Source: Euborellia annulipes (lineage: Eukaryota; Arthropoda; Insecta; Dermaptera; Anisolabididae). From it: a stretch of DNA of 64,000 bases. How positions within the stretch are numbered: position 1 is the first letter of the stretch; every line of letters begins with the position of its first letter. A program made the position numbers and the translations under genes. The notes beneath the pieces were generated by a model that made no database searches, was not told where the DNA came from, and saw only the letters and a list, made by a program, of their open reading frames with translations. Where the stretch lies: positions 62,001 through 126,000 of the forward strand of contig JAKCPI010001563.1 of assembly GCA_023213315.1 (NCBI GenBank), in the 5' to 3' direction. Shown here piece after piece: positions 1-11,690 of the stretch.

Positions 1-500
1 TCTTTTCAGTTATTGTTTAATTAAACCTAAGATTAAACTAATGCTTGGGCGCTCTTTTGAGTTCATTTATATCTAAACCCTTAATATTTTCTAATTTTAT
101 TCATCCATTTAATGTATTTCATTTTTCAATAATATAAAATAACTAATATAAAAATCTCAGGAGCCGATAAAAAGATATTCCCGACTCGTTCTGTCTTTTC
201 GAGTGTTTACTAATTTATAACGTACGGTTGGTCCCTTGTATTAATATCGTAGTATGCAGTTTAACCATCTTTTGCATTACTTTGGATTATAATTATAATT
301 TTTATTTTTTTATTTAAAGAGCTTATCGGTCCCTAATGATAATGAGAATTGCAATTAGATTTTTCCGAAATAGTAGAAATTCTTGAGGATTTCTTGTTAT
401 ACACTAATGAGTTTTTCAAAAGAAATAAAAGCTGCAAGTGGAGTACTTGTGAAACCATTAAGCAATTTGCTTTTTCCGAAACATACTGACCAGAGAATTT
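1..500. other. AT-rich sequence, nothing assignable
   Basis: Low-complexity AT-rich sequence. The open frames are short, overlap on both strands and have the Ile/Lys/Asn/Phe composition expected of chance frames in such DNA. No splice-bounded coding island or repeat was recognised. Confidence 0.5.
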
Positions 501-960
501 TATCAAAATATTAAACTCTCCGAGGAGAGTGCTTCTGCATTTCTGCAGCTCCTGGAACAACAACATTGATATCGATCTATGCGATTGTCCTGGTAATATT
601 ATGGAAAAGAAAAGGAAGCTTAATAGAGAAGGCCAATTTCGAGCTCAACCATGAAAGAAGAAGTGACCGTCTTTGGAGTGGCACAAAAAAAGAGGCCAGA
701 CATTCTATACTGGCAAGGAGAGTTGCAAATTCACTGATCCCATTAATTGAAAGAGAAGTCCAGGCGGGTTACGTTATACAATGGGAAGAGTGACACTCTA
801 TCCTACAGACAACAATCGAACGTGGGATACCACAAACCATAAATCATCAAGACAACAACTTGAATCCCACAACAGGAGAAGAAAAAAAGAGAAAGAAAGT
901 GATTCCATATACTGAAGCAAATGCGAAGTGTTCCATTAAAGCTGCAGGTGGATTACGTGT
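501..960. other. Compositional island, possible decayed coding fragment
   Basis: This stretch is clearly richer in G and C than its surroundings and has a charged open frame on the plus strand (566-793) rich in Glu, Arg and Lys, followed by a purine-rich tail. I do not recognise the protein. No convincing splice acceptor or conserved motif frames it, so it may be a remnant of a mobile element or of a gene. It is recorded because its composition is unlike the neutral sequence around it. Confidence 0.25.
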
Positions 961-2280
961 ATAGAGTGTGGAGGGGGCGCTTGTTCCCTATTATATATAA
1001 TATTAAATAATAGCAATATGATTTGATTTAAATGTGGAAAAATTGCTGTGAAAAAGTTTTAAAATTTTTAGAAGACTCAATGTATTGGTCTATAATTATC
1101 CGTAAAAATCTAATCATTTTTCTATTTAAGTATATTAATAGCTGCGTAATTGATTTATTTTAGGAAAAAAAGAAAAATTATATGAATCATAATTAAGTAT
1201 TAAAAAAAAATAATTTTTTTAGTAAAATAATTTTAAGAGTGAATTGATTCTAGCATTTATAAGACTGCGCTTATGTAGTTTTTTATTATGTTTGCTTTAT
1301 AAATGATGAGCTTTCCTCTGAGAACAAAGATGAGGATTAATTTAAATTAAAAAAAATTTTACTGTTGATATATTTCCTATTAACTGCGCGCCGGCAGATT
1401 CCGCTGATATTTAGTTTTTCCAGAGCCGTCACAGTCAGTGGAGTGGGGAGGGGGTTCCCATTCTGGAGACCTTGGTTAAGGTGGGAAGAGTTGGGGAAGG
1501 ATTAAAAAATTTTTTTTATATTTAAGCTACTTTCATGGGAATGATACTGGGGTGGGTTTCTGTTTTATTCGCTAATCGCCACTTCTATGAAAGAGTATCG
1601 ATGACTAGACTAACAGGGGGAGTGGAGTATTCATATGACACTAAATAAGGCTTAAAATGACAAAATACAATTAAAAATGAATTTCTCGTCTTAATTTAAA
1701 AATATTCTTCTTGATTTATTAACATCATCAGAGTACTAAATAAAAAAAAGACGAAATTGATTAAATTTAGAATAACGATCTTGGGTATAGCGCCACGGAA
1801 ATTAATGGAATTAAATTAAAAAGAATCCAAGCGGATGGGGTGGCAATGCCATCTAGAAGCCGGCGCTCGAACTTCGATCTAAGTGAGATCTCTTCAAATG
1901 AAAAAATGTTCTTTTTTTTACATTTCGAAAAAAAGGGTTGAAAAAATCTCTATTTTTACAAATAATGTATAATTAAATATAAGAAATAAAAAACCACTTT
2001 TAAAAAATCAGGTGTGATACAACCTTCTCTTACTTTTTAGGGCTAATCGAGTTCTAGCCCGCCGATAAATCTTATCTAATCTATCTATTCGACGGATGAA
2101 TCTCCGTGGATACTCTAGGTTTGATAGCTCTCTTTCGCTGTCCTTCTGTTGAGGGACTCCGCTGCTAATTTCTGATTTTGAGCGAGAATTTAGTTTAAGC
2201 AGAGCGAATTTTAATTAATTATTAATAAAAAATTTTAGTCGAAAAAAACTTTTTTCGTGACACATCGTTCATTTTGAATC
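961..2280. other. AT-rich non-coding stretch
   Basis: No supported gene. A short G-rich patch lies near 1430-1500 and another near 1830-1890, but neither has an open frame of meaningful length or a recognisable repeat end. Confidence 0.4.
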
Positions 2281-3163
2281 TTTCATTTTGATTTTAATTG
2301 GCCACAGGTCCCGAAGAAGAAAAGTCGACAGAAAAAATTGTTTTTTATTTTTATTCTTTCCTTGGCTGACTCCACTCCAATATTGATAGTTTTTATTTTG
2401 GATTTGTAATCATCAATCCCAAAAAATATCGGGTACTGAAGTTTCACTAAAATTGAAAAACTTAGTATTTTTTGGAATTTTAGCCCCAGTATACGGCGGT
2501 GCCAATCTTTAAGCTCACTTTCCGGCCAGAGACAATCAACGAACCGGCGACTCTGGATTGATGGACAATAGCAGAGCAACGATATGCCATACAAGTATAT
2601 CGATGAAAATTTAATAGGATCTCTGCAAATACATATCTCAACGGAAGGATTACCCCACTCCTTCATATCGCCTCACTGGCCGAGATTGGCTCATAGATAG
2701 CTTGCCAATGTGGCTATCTTCATTGTGAAAGGAAGATGGTCCAATGAGGAGCTTCTTAGGCACATGACAGGGGAAGTGGGGTCGAATCATTAAGACGGGG
2801 TACACTACATGAATAATACCTGCTGCTTTTCTTTGCATAGTGTGTTCTCGGATCGCTCAGGGCGCAGTATCGGAGACAGGCCTACTACCTGTCGTGATGG
2901 AGGTGCGGGTAGTTTGCCACAGAGTAAGCCCTCTACCTCTACCATACTACCATTTTATTCTGTGCTCCTTATCCTGCCCTCCTATGCCACTATTAAATCA
3001 TGCGATCCAAGAGGGTACATTCTTTTCCATCTTTCTGATCTTGTGCACCGCCGAGTTGGTGAGTGCTGTTTTGGCAGGGGTCTCAATGCAGGCACCGATC
3101 TCCGAGAAAATCCCCCCTTTGAAATTAATTATTTATTTAAAATGGAGAATAAGGGTATAAATT
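2281..3163. other. Coding-like island, unassigned
   Basis: From about 2470 to 3120 the sequence has near-balanced base composition and overlapping open frames on both strands (minus 2283-2666 and 2650-2838; plus 2809-3165). Such overlap with no single dominant frame suggests an old, decayed mobile-element or gene fragment rather than a working exon. I do not recognise a domain. It could contain a downstream exon of the minus-strand membrane-protein candidate at 4008-4273, but I found no clear acceptor with the right phase. Confidence 0.25.
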
Positions 3164-3664
3164 AGGGTTGGTCGATTCAATTTCGATTTTAATCGAAAAT
3201 CGATTTTGGGGGTCGATTTTCGATTCAAACTCGAATCGATTGTTTTGAAAAAATCGAAAAACTTGATTTTTGACAGTCGATTTTCGATTTTACTCACAAT
3301 CAGTTGCGGAGCCGCATAGCATTTAGTCTTTTTAAGAAATATAGAAGCTGATGTTTGGTTCTCTGGGAGTGTTAAAACTTACAAGTTATAAAGACTAATT
3401 AAGTGTCTTTATATGTTATATAAAGACACTAATAAATTGATTTGGGGATTAGTAATGCAACGTTCTTTTTTTCTTGTTCCACTCACCGCTTGAAAATTGT
3501 AAGTAGAACCTTCAAATGGACATAACGCAAAATTTTTTGTAAAAAAAATCGAAAATCGATTTTTTTTTAAGGCAAAAATCGATTTTGAAAAAAATCCATT
3601 ATTTGGTTTCGATTTTAAAATCGGCGAATCGAAAATCGATTCAGCCTCTGAATCTACCAACCCA
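3164..3664. mobile_element. Terminal-inverted-repeat element rich in CGATTTT motifs
   Basis: The left end reads GGGTTGGTCGATTC and the right end, in reverse complement, GGGTTGGTAGATTC. Both ends carry clusters of AATCGAAAATCGATTTT-like words. The interior is AT-rich with no intact frame, so this is a non-autonomous element of about 500 bp. An exact target duplication could not be found, possibly because the flanks are AT-rich and have mutated. The superfamily is undetermined. Confidence 0.6.
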
Positions 3665-4007
3665 AAATTAAATTAAGCATTCCATGTAGAATTCAACAAA
3701 ATTTTACAAAAAGTGACTTCATCTTTCAAAATTTTCTGAAATTCTTTTCAATGATTTTATGGTAAAATTAAGATCCCTGTCTTTTTTCATTTTCATCAAC
3801 TCGTTATTTTTTTCATTATTGAAAATTTTGTAAAAATGCTTTGCCATGTGCAAGAAATTAGAATGTAAAAAAGGAAAACCAAATATGTTAACTTGACTAT
3901 TTTTCTTAATAGACTTGATTCCTCTCCCCTCCACCTCCCTCCAAGCCAAACTGAAATGTCGACCCTGAAAGAGATCTAAATTAAGCAAATTAAAAGCAGA
4001 TACTTAC

Positions 4008-4273
4008 CCAAGTGTCTTGGTGCTTATGAGAGGCGTTTTGATGTTAAGGAGTCCGTTGGCACGCTCTTTGGTGGCTACGAGACTGCCTACAAAAGCAGCA
4101 GCTCCACCTCCGCTCTCAAGAGTCTCCTCTTCGCCTTCTTCTTCCTGTTTCTTGTGACGTTTGCTATTCCGATGAAAGCAAAAAAAGATAAATAATGCCA
4201 GTGCCACCAAGGCTAAAGCAGCCAAGCTCGAAACAATCGCTGTTAGGATTACGTCATGACGTTCCATGGTAAC
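4008..4273 (-). CDS. Candidate exon encoding a transmembrane segment and acidic cytoplasmic start
   Basis: The minus-strand exon has acceptor TTGCAG and donor GG/GTAAGT, 266 nt, entering in phase 0 and leaving in phase 2. The 88 codons begin Val-Thr-Met-Glu-Arg-His-Asp, run into a 23-residue hydrophobic helix rich in Leu, Ala, Val and Phe, then a basic stop-transfer patch (HRNSKRHKK), an acidic stretch with consecutive Glu, a Gly/Ala run and a Ser/Thr-rich tail. This is the layout of a single-pass membrane protein just before and after the bilayer. The exon is distinctly GC-richer than its flanks. It is phase-compatible with the candidate exon at 13719-13829. I cannot name the family: an adhesion molecule, receptor or synaptotagmin-like protein would all fit. 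Following exons lie further left or outside the window. The 340 bases between this exon and the element at 3164-3664 hold nothing I can assign. Confidence 0.5.
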
Positions 4274-5114
4274 CTGCAACAATCGAAACATCAGTTTCTC
4301 AAACTAATGCAAGGATTTTTAAAATTAATTTATAAAAATTTTAAAATTATCTATTTATATAAATAAATTTAAGTATATTGGAGATGAGGCATGCGCTAAA
4401 CACTGCTAACAATTTTGATAATGATAATAACAAATACATTTTTTTTTGTTGGATTTGAGGTATGTGTGAAATCATCACCACTTTGAGCAGATTTTCCTGT
4501 CGAATCTTTTGTTCGTAATTTAATTAAAATTTTTTTTTAATCCTCCTCTGAGAATAAAAATGATCATATTTATAATTCAGATTATAAATATAACACAGGC
4601 CTGTGATTTTCCACATTTGAAATATTTTCTAAGGTTTTATAATTGATTCTTTTGTATTTTTGTGCTCTGATTTAAAAAATAAAAGCGGTTTTTCACTATC
4701 TCATAAGAATTTTCTTTTAATTGCAAATAAATAAATTAACAAAAAAATTAGTAAATCTATGCATTTTGAGAAAATTAGTGACTCAAAATCACTGTTTATT
4801 TTTACATTTTATTACAAAAAAAATGTTTTAAACTTTGATACGAACTCAAAGAATGCTTTAGGGACTTTAGACCCAAAAAAAGTATGAAAAAAATTGCGGA
4901 AATTATCACAAATTGGCATGAAGATTTTAATTTTTTTTTCCAAGTAAATTTCAGGTTTGGTTTGAGCATTTTTATTAATTTTCTCGGAGAGAATAAATTT
5001 ACGAGAGATTCAAAATGGCCAAGCGCGGAATTCTTTGAAAAATTGAAAAGTAGATTTTTTTTATATGACAATCAAACTGTTTTAACACATCATAATCAGA
5101 GGCATCAAATGTGC
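4274..5114. other. AT-rich, probably intronic
   Basis: If the minus-strand exons at 4008-4273 and 13719-13829 belong to one gene, this is its intron. The open frames here are AT-driven and overlap on opposite strands. Nothing else is recognised. Confidence 0.35.
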
Positions 5115-5323
5115 CACATTTGCCCCCCCCCCCCCAAGGGCTCTGATTTTTTAAAAATTTTATATTATTCTATATAAAATACTTCAAAATACGAGTATAG
5201 AAACTGTACAAAATTAAATTAAATTAAACATCTTTCGGCCAAATTTGACCCTATTTGTAAGTAAATTTTAAGAAAAAAAAAGTTTGCAGCCCATATCAAG
5301 AAAAAGTTGAAATGACGCCACTG
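5115..5323 (-). mobile_element. Truncated copy of the CAGTGGCGTCATTT miniature element
   Basis: This is the same family as the intact element at 14858-15127, in the opposite orientation. They share the C-run, the AAGGGCTC block, the central AAACTGTACAAAATTAAA segment, the GGCCAAATTTGA block and the terminal AAATGACGCCACTG. The left terminal repeat is missing or degraded. It is non-coding and presumably mobilised in trans by a hAT-type transposase, which is inferred from the intact copy. Confidence 0.65.
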
Positions 5324-7430
5324 ATCATATTGTTATTGATTTAACTAAATGTGAGATTTATAGTTATGTTCCATTTATATTTATGGGCCATCTGATAGGA
5401 GAGGATGGAGATCCCGGGATCGATTCCTAGGACCCAGGGATGGTTGGCCAATCATAAATATAAATCTCATCTTTAGTTAACTTGATAATATTGGCTATTG
5501 AATCCAATCGAGGCTCTTTATCTCGAAAAATTTCAATGTTATTGGATTTTTTTGAACAGGACGCCTTGAAAACAAGACCTAGGCAACCCGTCAAACAATT
5601 TTTGCCAGGCACCTTGGCGACCCATGCATTTTTATTTACCGTCAAACTTAGCGATATGTTTGGCAGAGCATATATTTATTTTTTATGCATGAAACAGATA
5701 TTTTATTTATTTAACAGATTAATGGCACAAGCCCACCAGCCAATTGTGGCAACGATAACTATTTTAAAAGATGTGAAAAATATCTACATTTCAAAATTGT
5801 TTTTTAAATTAAATGCTATGCTTACACTACCAAATTTTATTATACAATATATATATGTTCATTCTCACGGTAAATTTTCAAAATAAATGTCCAAAAATTG
5901 TTAGAGAACTTAATTTGATAATTATTTCAATTATCCTGAGATCTCAAATATTAATAATATAAGACTTTCACGTGTTTCACAAATAATTGATAAATTAATT
6001 TTTAATTATTCCAAGATATAAATTAAAACTGTTTATTTTTTTTTTTTCTAAAACTTTAATTACTAAAATTAAAAAGTTTCCAACACTAATAGTGTGTTCG
6101 TTGTAATTTTTAATTTATAACCAAATAAATTTGAATTTTAGCTAGAATTTTTTGTAACATTTTGTATCATTAATGTTATTCAGATATAAATATCCATATT
6201 ATCTACAATATATACACAGTGTGCCAGGAATTTCTCAAAGATGATTAGAAAAATTTTTGTGAGAAATATGAGGAGGGAAATATGATATTAATACCCCAAA
6301 TCATCCCCCCACCCCCACCCTTGTAGCAAGCCCAATGTGCCCCGATGTTCTTCTTAAATAATTTTGAAGTCGAGTGTACTGCACGCTTGAAGGTTTTTCC
6401 ACATGCCTAAAGGACTTTTCCCGTCTAATTAACTACAGAATGCATTTCTAAGAGGCTTTGAAATTTTGCTAGTTGTTTTAATTTCTTGATTTTTAGCTGC
6501 ACAGCTTAATTTCTTTCTATGTGCCTTTCAAGATGCCTCCACTACAGTTTATGATTCCTTCTTTTTGTTCCTGTATTTTTTCATAATATTTTTTTTTACT
6601 CATTTTCATACTTTTCCCAGTGCCGATTTTGACGTTCAAGTTTGTTTTATCCATTTGCCCCAATTAAATCGTTTAATTAATGAATTTCATTAATATTAAA
6701 TTAATGTAAAGCCTAAAATATTTGCGAAAAATTTTGAAAATTGTTAGTCATTAAACTAATTAAAACAAAGTTATAGTAATAGAATGGCTTTTATTTTTCA
6801 GGTTTCACAATTTTTCTCGGATTACACCTTTCCCTCCCCCTCCTATCCCCATAATAAAATGAACATTTAAAATTTGGACTCAATAGGACAAGAGGAAGGA
6901 GTGCCACTACATTTGAAAAAAAAATTACATTAAAAATCTTATTTATTTATCTCAAAAAATATTACTAATATTAATAATTTTATACAATCTAATTACAAAC
7001 ATATGTATAGGTGGCGATTTATGTTTATTTCATGAAGGGGGCAAGGCAATTTTTTAGTTGGAAATAGTTGCGAACAAAGAAGGGCCAGCTGACCCCCTCG
7101 CCCCTGAAATTTTTGAACCCAGAATATATTCAGATTAAATATCAAAAATTTGTCAATTTAAATAAAAAAATACAAAATATGAAAATATACATCTTACATT
7201 CAACGCCTTATTAAAAATAAAAATAAAAATTATGCGATTATAAGATATAATTTTTAAATTTAAATAGCTATTTTCTTCTCTATTCCCATATAAAGTCCAT
7301 TGAAATTAGATTAATTAGAGAATAATATTTGTGGGATTTTAATTTTTAATTCTCGCATAGACTTTGGCGGATATTTCTTTGAAATATATAAAATTTAAAG
7401 TTGATTAGAAATTATCGCTGGACGATTCAC
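5324..7430. other. AT-rich sequence without supported gene
   Basis: A plus-strand frame at 5482-5886 is opposed by a minus frame over part of its length and has no recognisable domain or splice signals. C-rich tracts occur near 6300-6330 and 6825-6845. No tRNA, rRNA or intact element was found. Confidence 0.4.
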
Positions 7431-7552
7431 ATAAGGGATATCCGGAGATTAAAACACCATCTTTGATGGACCACTCAGAGCAAAAATATCTAAAAAATAA
7501 AATGATTTGATGGTCCATCAAAGATGTGTTTTAATCCCCGGATGTCCCTTAT
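7431..7552. repeat. Short inverted repeat (foldback), about 45-bp arms
   Basis: The left arm (TAAGGGATATCCGGAGATTA onward) and the right arm (ending CCCCGGATGTCCCTTA) are near-perfect reverse complements round a loop of about 30 bases. It is probably a small foldback or MITE-like element. No target duplication was established. Confidence 0.6.
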
Positions 7553-7958
7553 TTTATTTAAAATTTAGGCGTTAATGAACTCACTATGGGAAATAATCTA
7601 CATTTCTTTTTTTTCTCTAATTTATGTATTGTGCGAAAGGACAACTCTTTTCTTAATAAATATCAAACTAACGGATTTTTGTTATTTCTGATATTAATTA
7701 GAACTATTAATTCATTAAAGATCGAAATTTTATTAATTTTGATAAGACAGAAGTTATACATAAATATGTAGTTATACCAATTTTTACATCTCTTCGTCTC
7801 GATTTAATTATAAATCTCAATAATTTTTTAATAAACAATTCTATACATCTAAGTCTAATTAATTAATTATATTTTCATTGGGAAAGCGAAGTGAGGGAGA
7901 GAAATATTCAAAATTTATAAAAAATAATTTTACAAATCAAATTTTAAATCATTTCATT

Positions 7959-8278
7959 TCATTTGGACCCGGAATCGCCACCTATGATTACTGTATTACA
8001 GTTTGTAAGGCAATTATTGTCACATTTAAAAATCCCTATTCCATGATAAAGTCTCTTTTTATACAGTAGAAATGTATGGCGATAATCAGATACAACCTGA
8101 GGTACATACTGCTTTTGTTCTCGTTTTTTGCAATTGTCCTCCATGAGCTTGAAGCCTCTCAGCCGGATCTTTTACAACTTTTACAGGTGTAGAAGCGTTG
8201 ACTAAGTCTTCATTTTCATGCCACTGTGAAGGATCTGTCTTAAGGGAGTCGTCATTAAAGTAAAATCTGGTAAAAAAT
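7959..8278 (-). pseudogene. Frameshifted relic of a transposon-type protein
   Basis: On the minus strand, 8278 to about 8135 reads as a GC-richer frame containing PVKVVKDPAERL. The reading then continues in a second frame (8144 downward) with EQKQYVPQVVSDYRHTF. Together the two frames resemble a motif order I recall from uncharacterised proteins repeated in aphid and other hemipteran genomes (VVxDxAERG, then QKQ and QVVxDYR). A frameshift near 8140 and later AT-rich decay show that it is dead. The family assignment is from memory of the motif pattern and needs a database search. Confidence 0.4.
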
Positions 8279-9340
8279 TATCTTGTTTTATTAGAAACAG
8301 ACAGTTCAATCCTATTTTTTGCAATTCCTATTTAAACTCTTTTAATATTTTCTTCTGATTCTTTTGCCTGGATGCAGATTCAAGAGACAAATACTTTAGT
8401 TTTTTCTCAAACCACTCTATATTTTTTTCAAGTCTTCGGCATCTGAGGCCATATAGACTTTAAACGCTAACATCTCTATACCTATCTTACTGGTTTTAAT
8501 ACATTTTCATAAAACTGCCAGAGATTCTAACACCCCTTGACTTTTGTTATCAATATTGACATTGTCACTATCTTTAACCTCTCGGCCAAGGAGAGGGGAG
8601 AGGAGGGAGGGGTGAGGAGATATCACGATCGACAATCTGATATTTATAAAGTTTTGAAAGAACTTTGCCATCCAGCTTGTATGATTGATAGCGGCATGGC
8701 GAAAACTATTTATTGCTTGAAAATGTTGTATGTATTATTTGTCAGGCCGAAGTTTGACTCTGTGCCCCTTTTGCAGCCAAATTCATATTTATTCTCGATT
8801 TCATAATCCTTTCAAAACTATAAATATCAGGATATCGATCGTGATATCTCTATTATTAATGTTAATAAAAATAATTTTTGAGATAAATAAATAAGATTTT
8901 TAATGTAATTTTTTCAAAATTTCAAATGTACGGGGGACCAACCCCAAATTAGCCTAAATTTTACAAAGCTCATTTTTTCATAGAAAAAAATTATGAAACT
9001 TGAAAATTGATGATATATTAACGAAGTCTTAAATAAATAGAAATTTGTAGTAAATGAAATAAATGAGCTGGGATGGTAAAATTAGATTGTTGGAGAAAAT
9101 CAACCAGAGATTTCTTTCTACAATAAAATAATTTATTCCGTGAATATTTCGGACAGATCATCTTCAATGCATGAAATAATACAATATGTCAAGCTTGTTT
9201 GTATCTTTATACGGATTGAGTCAATTGCTTGGGCGCGTTACGCAAGTGACTTGCTCTCATCCCAACGAGCGCACTCACCAAACACCTGATGACTTTTTGG
9301 AGTTTAGGCTTTCACAGTTGTCATCATTAATAATCGGCTT
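8279..9340. other. Unassigned intergenic or intronic sequence
   Basis: A purine-rich patch lies at 8590-8620. The sequence around 8340-8460 could be further decay of the relic at 7959-8278, but no frame supports it. Nothing else is seen. Confidence 0.35.
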
Positions 9341-9530
9341 ACTGTGGTTTATTTGTAAAGATTACAACGTTTCGACCACTAATTCTCTGGCATTCTTCAG
9401 GTACAATTCAGTTAAGATTACCAAGGTTATTACATCTGTGATAACCTTTATAATCTTCATTGAATTGTACCTTAAGAAGGTCACAGAATGAATGGTCGAA
9501 ACTTTGTAATTTTTATAAATAAACCATAGT
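9341..9530. repeat. Foldback element with ACGTTTCG and CTTCAGG motifs
   Basis: The arms starting TGGTTTATTTGTAAAGATTA (left) and ending ATAAATAAACCATAG (right) are inverted over about 85 bases, including AACGTTTCGACCA against TGGTCGAAACTTT and GGTACAATTCA against TGAATTGTACC. The ACGTTTCG...CTTCAG pair recurs in the foldbacks at 21386-21580 and 46365-46772 and near 17660, which points to a shared family. Confidence 0.65.
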
Positions 9531-9560
9531 TAAACCGTATAATCCTAGAAATATCATGTC

Positions 9561-9602
9561 TTATGCATTCGCATAACAGTCAGGTTGTTCTCTGGGATCA
9601 TC
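9561..9602 (+). repeat. Copy 1 of a 40-bp dispersed direct repeat
   Basis: TGCATTCGCATAACAGTCAG followed by GTT-TTCTCTGGGAT occurs here and again at 10533-10572 in the same orientation, about 970 bases apart. The second copy runs into a 60-codon open frame. Confidence 0.6.
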
Positions 9603-10532
9603 AAATTCTTTTATTAATACCTGAGGGCTTCTCAATCCCTTTTTTATAGATACAAACACGTTCTATATACATAATGTACACTTTTATGCACTGTCGAGAT
9701 ATTTGAGGAATAACTTTTTTTATGGATGCAAGAGGTCCAAAAAGAGCAATGGTCACATGCAACCAACCAGAATTGAAATATATTATATATGTTATTATTT
9801 TTTCTCTATTAGATCAACAGTTATTGATTTTTCAGAGGGGAGGGGAGAGATAAGCGTCTCTCCTGCTTCCCCCCCCCTCAACGCGGGTGCTTATGCATGC
9901 ATTTATCTTTTTTTCTTATTTTCTTCGAGCTCTTTCTTAAGTTGATAGATAGCCCACTCTCATATGAAGACCCACCCTTCTTTTCCCGCCCTCTTTTGTA
10001 TTCTCTTTATTTTTATTAGTAAAATATTTTTTATGAATGTAAATATTATTTTTTAAATTTGTATTTTTTGGCATTGATTTTAATTTTTTTATAAACTTGC
10101 CTTTAGCTAAGCCTAGTAATTGGTTGAAATGCGAATGTCCCGCAGATCTAATAGAAAAAAATCCGTTTTCTTTTTTTATCTGAAAGACTTGTGTTCACAA
10201 ATGGTTCATGCAACTAATGAATGTTCGGACCTAAATAAGGAAATCTAAAAAATTATTATTTGTTCGTTCTAATTCCACAACTACATCTGATCTTTGGTTC
10301 ATTCATTAAAAATGAGTTTCTTGATCTTCAGGTCAGTTTTCAGACAATTCTCTAAGTGAGGAGACAATCAGAATGCAATGAATTGGAGGAAGCGCGAGTG
10401 CAATGTGAGATTTTATGGGAAACACTTCTAGTCATTTGAAGGTTAGAGTAGCCTACTGTAGAACATGATAGGGAACAAATTATAATAAGTTAAAGATAAT
10501 TACAACTGACAGAAATATAATGTCTTAGGCGT

Positions 10533-10738
10533 TCAGATGCATTCGCATAACAGTCAGGTTATTCTCTGGGATGCTATCACAGCTGGAAAGATACTTAATC
10601 TTGAAAGAAAGATACCTCGCGATGTGGACCTTTCAAGTAGATATGACCAGACATTCCTTCAACATAGATATTTGGCCGACCTCAGAAAATCCTTGGAATC
10701 AAGAATGAACAATGATGAGAATGATACAATAAAATAAA
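10533..10738 (+). other. Repeat copy 2 leading into a short charged open frame
   Basis: The frame from 10537 to the stop at 10735-10737 encodes 66 residues rich in Arg, Lys, Asp and Glu (for example the segment RKIPRDVDLSSRYD). It is less AT-rich than its flanks. Its start duplicates the sequence at 9561-9602. It may be a fragment of a mobile element or a duplicated exon. The family is not recognised. Confidence 0.25.
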
Positions 10739-10815
10739 TTAATGGAGTCCCAAAGATCGTCAAATAAAGTACAAAACACAAAAAATATTTTTAATTTTTC
10801 TGATGTTAGCAGAAT

Positions 10816-11196
10816 CAGAGGCGGATTTAGGTTGGTTGAAGAAAGAAATTCCCCCCCCTTACCTCTGAAAATAAAAATAAAAAAATTCTAATTATTTGAA
10901 TTATGAATTTTATTTAATCAAATATAATACATAAGATTGCAAATATTAAATGAATTTCTATATTTTTGTTTTTCAAATTGATTAATTGTTGCCTAGATGA
11001 CTTTCTATATAACTTATAAAATAATCATAAAATTAAGACTTCTTCGTTCATTATATAAGCTTTTACTCTATGAATTTTGAATTTGGCATAATTTCTCCTA
11101 TATTCAATGCCAAAAAAAATATATTGATATATAGTTTCGAAGATCTGGACGCACGCCAGGTGCGTCCCCAAAAACCTCTCCCTAAATTCGCCTCTG
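10816..11196. mobile_element. CAGAGGCGGATTTAGG miniature element
   Basis: The left end CAGAGGCGGATTTAGG matches the reverse complement of the right end (CCTAAATTCGCCTCTG) at 15 of 16 bases. The interior begins and ends with C-rich tracts around AT-rich sequence and has no transposase. The 8-bp flanks differ (AGCAGAAT against ACCAAAAG), so the target duplication is lost or the ends are slightly misplaced. A hAT-type origin is inferred from the termini. Confidence 0.6.
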
Positions 11197-11279
11197 ACCA
11201 AAAGGTCAAGGAATTTTAACGCAAAATTATGTGAATATAGATCGTTTTGTTTCATGTATTAATCATGATATCATTGCAT

Positions 11280-11690
11280 TAACTGGGACATAGTTCTCAT
11301 ATGATTGATGATGCGTGCTGTTATCGTCCATTAGTTCTAGGCTCCCAGGAGGAGAATAATTTAGTTTTCCCATGGGACTAGAAGAATTCCTTTACCGTAT
11401 GTCTGTACATCGCGCATTTGCTTGGAAGAGTGATTTTCTGTTGCCTGATGATTAGTGTTGAGCTCTGGGCCTTGATCGTTTCAGGATAGAGTGAGTTATT
11501 AGGGTTCTTTTTTCCAGCATTATCTTGAACAACGCTATTCTTTTTCTGAGATGAGCAATCAAGTGGGTTCTTCAGTATTGACAGGCCTTCTTCAAGAATG
11601 CTTGTCAGATCAATTATCTGTTTGTTTTTTAGCTAGCTAGCAAATGACATTGGTTAGCCAAGCTGTCGGAGATTAATTGATCTGTTGTGT
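11280..11690 (+). repeat. Decayed repeat, plus-oriented member of an inverted pair
   Basis: Blocks such as GATGAGCAATCAAG, CTTCAGTATTGAC, GGGTTCTTTTTTCCAGCAT and ATTAATTGATCTG reappear in reverse complement and in the same order at 20365-20790. Identity is moderate and no long frame remains, so these are two old copies of one element or retrosequence. Confidence 0.6.

Noticed and set aside
5482..5886. 134-codon plus-strand open frame
   Set aside because: Opposed by a minus-strand frame over 160 bases, with no recognisable motif or splice context; treated as chance.
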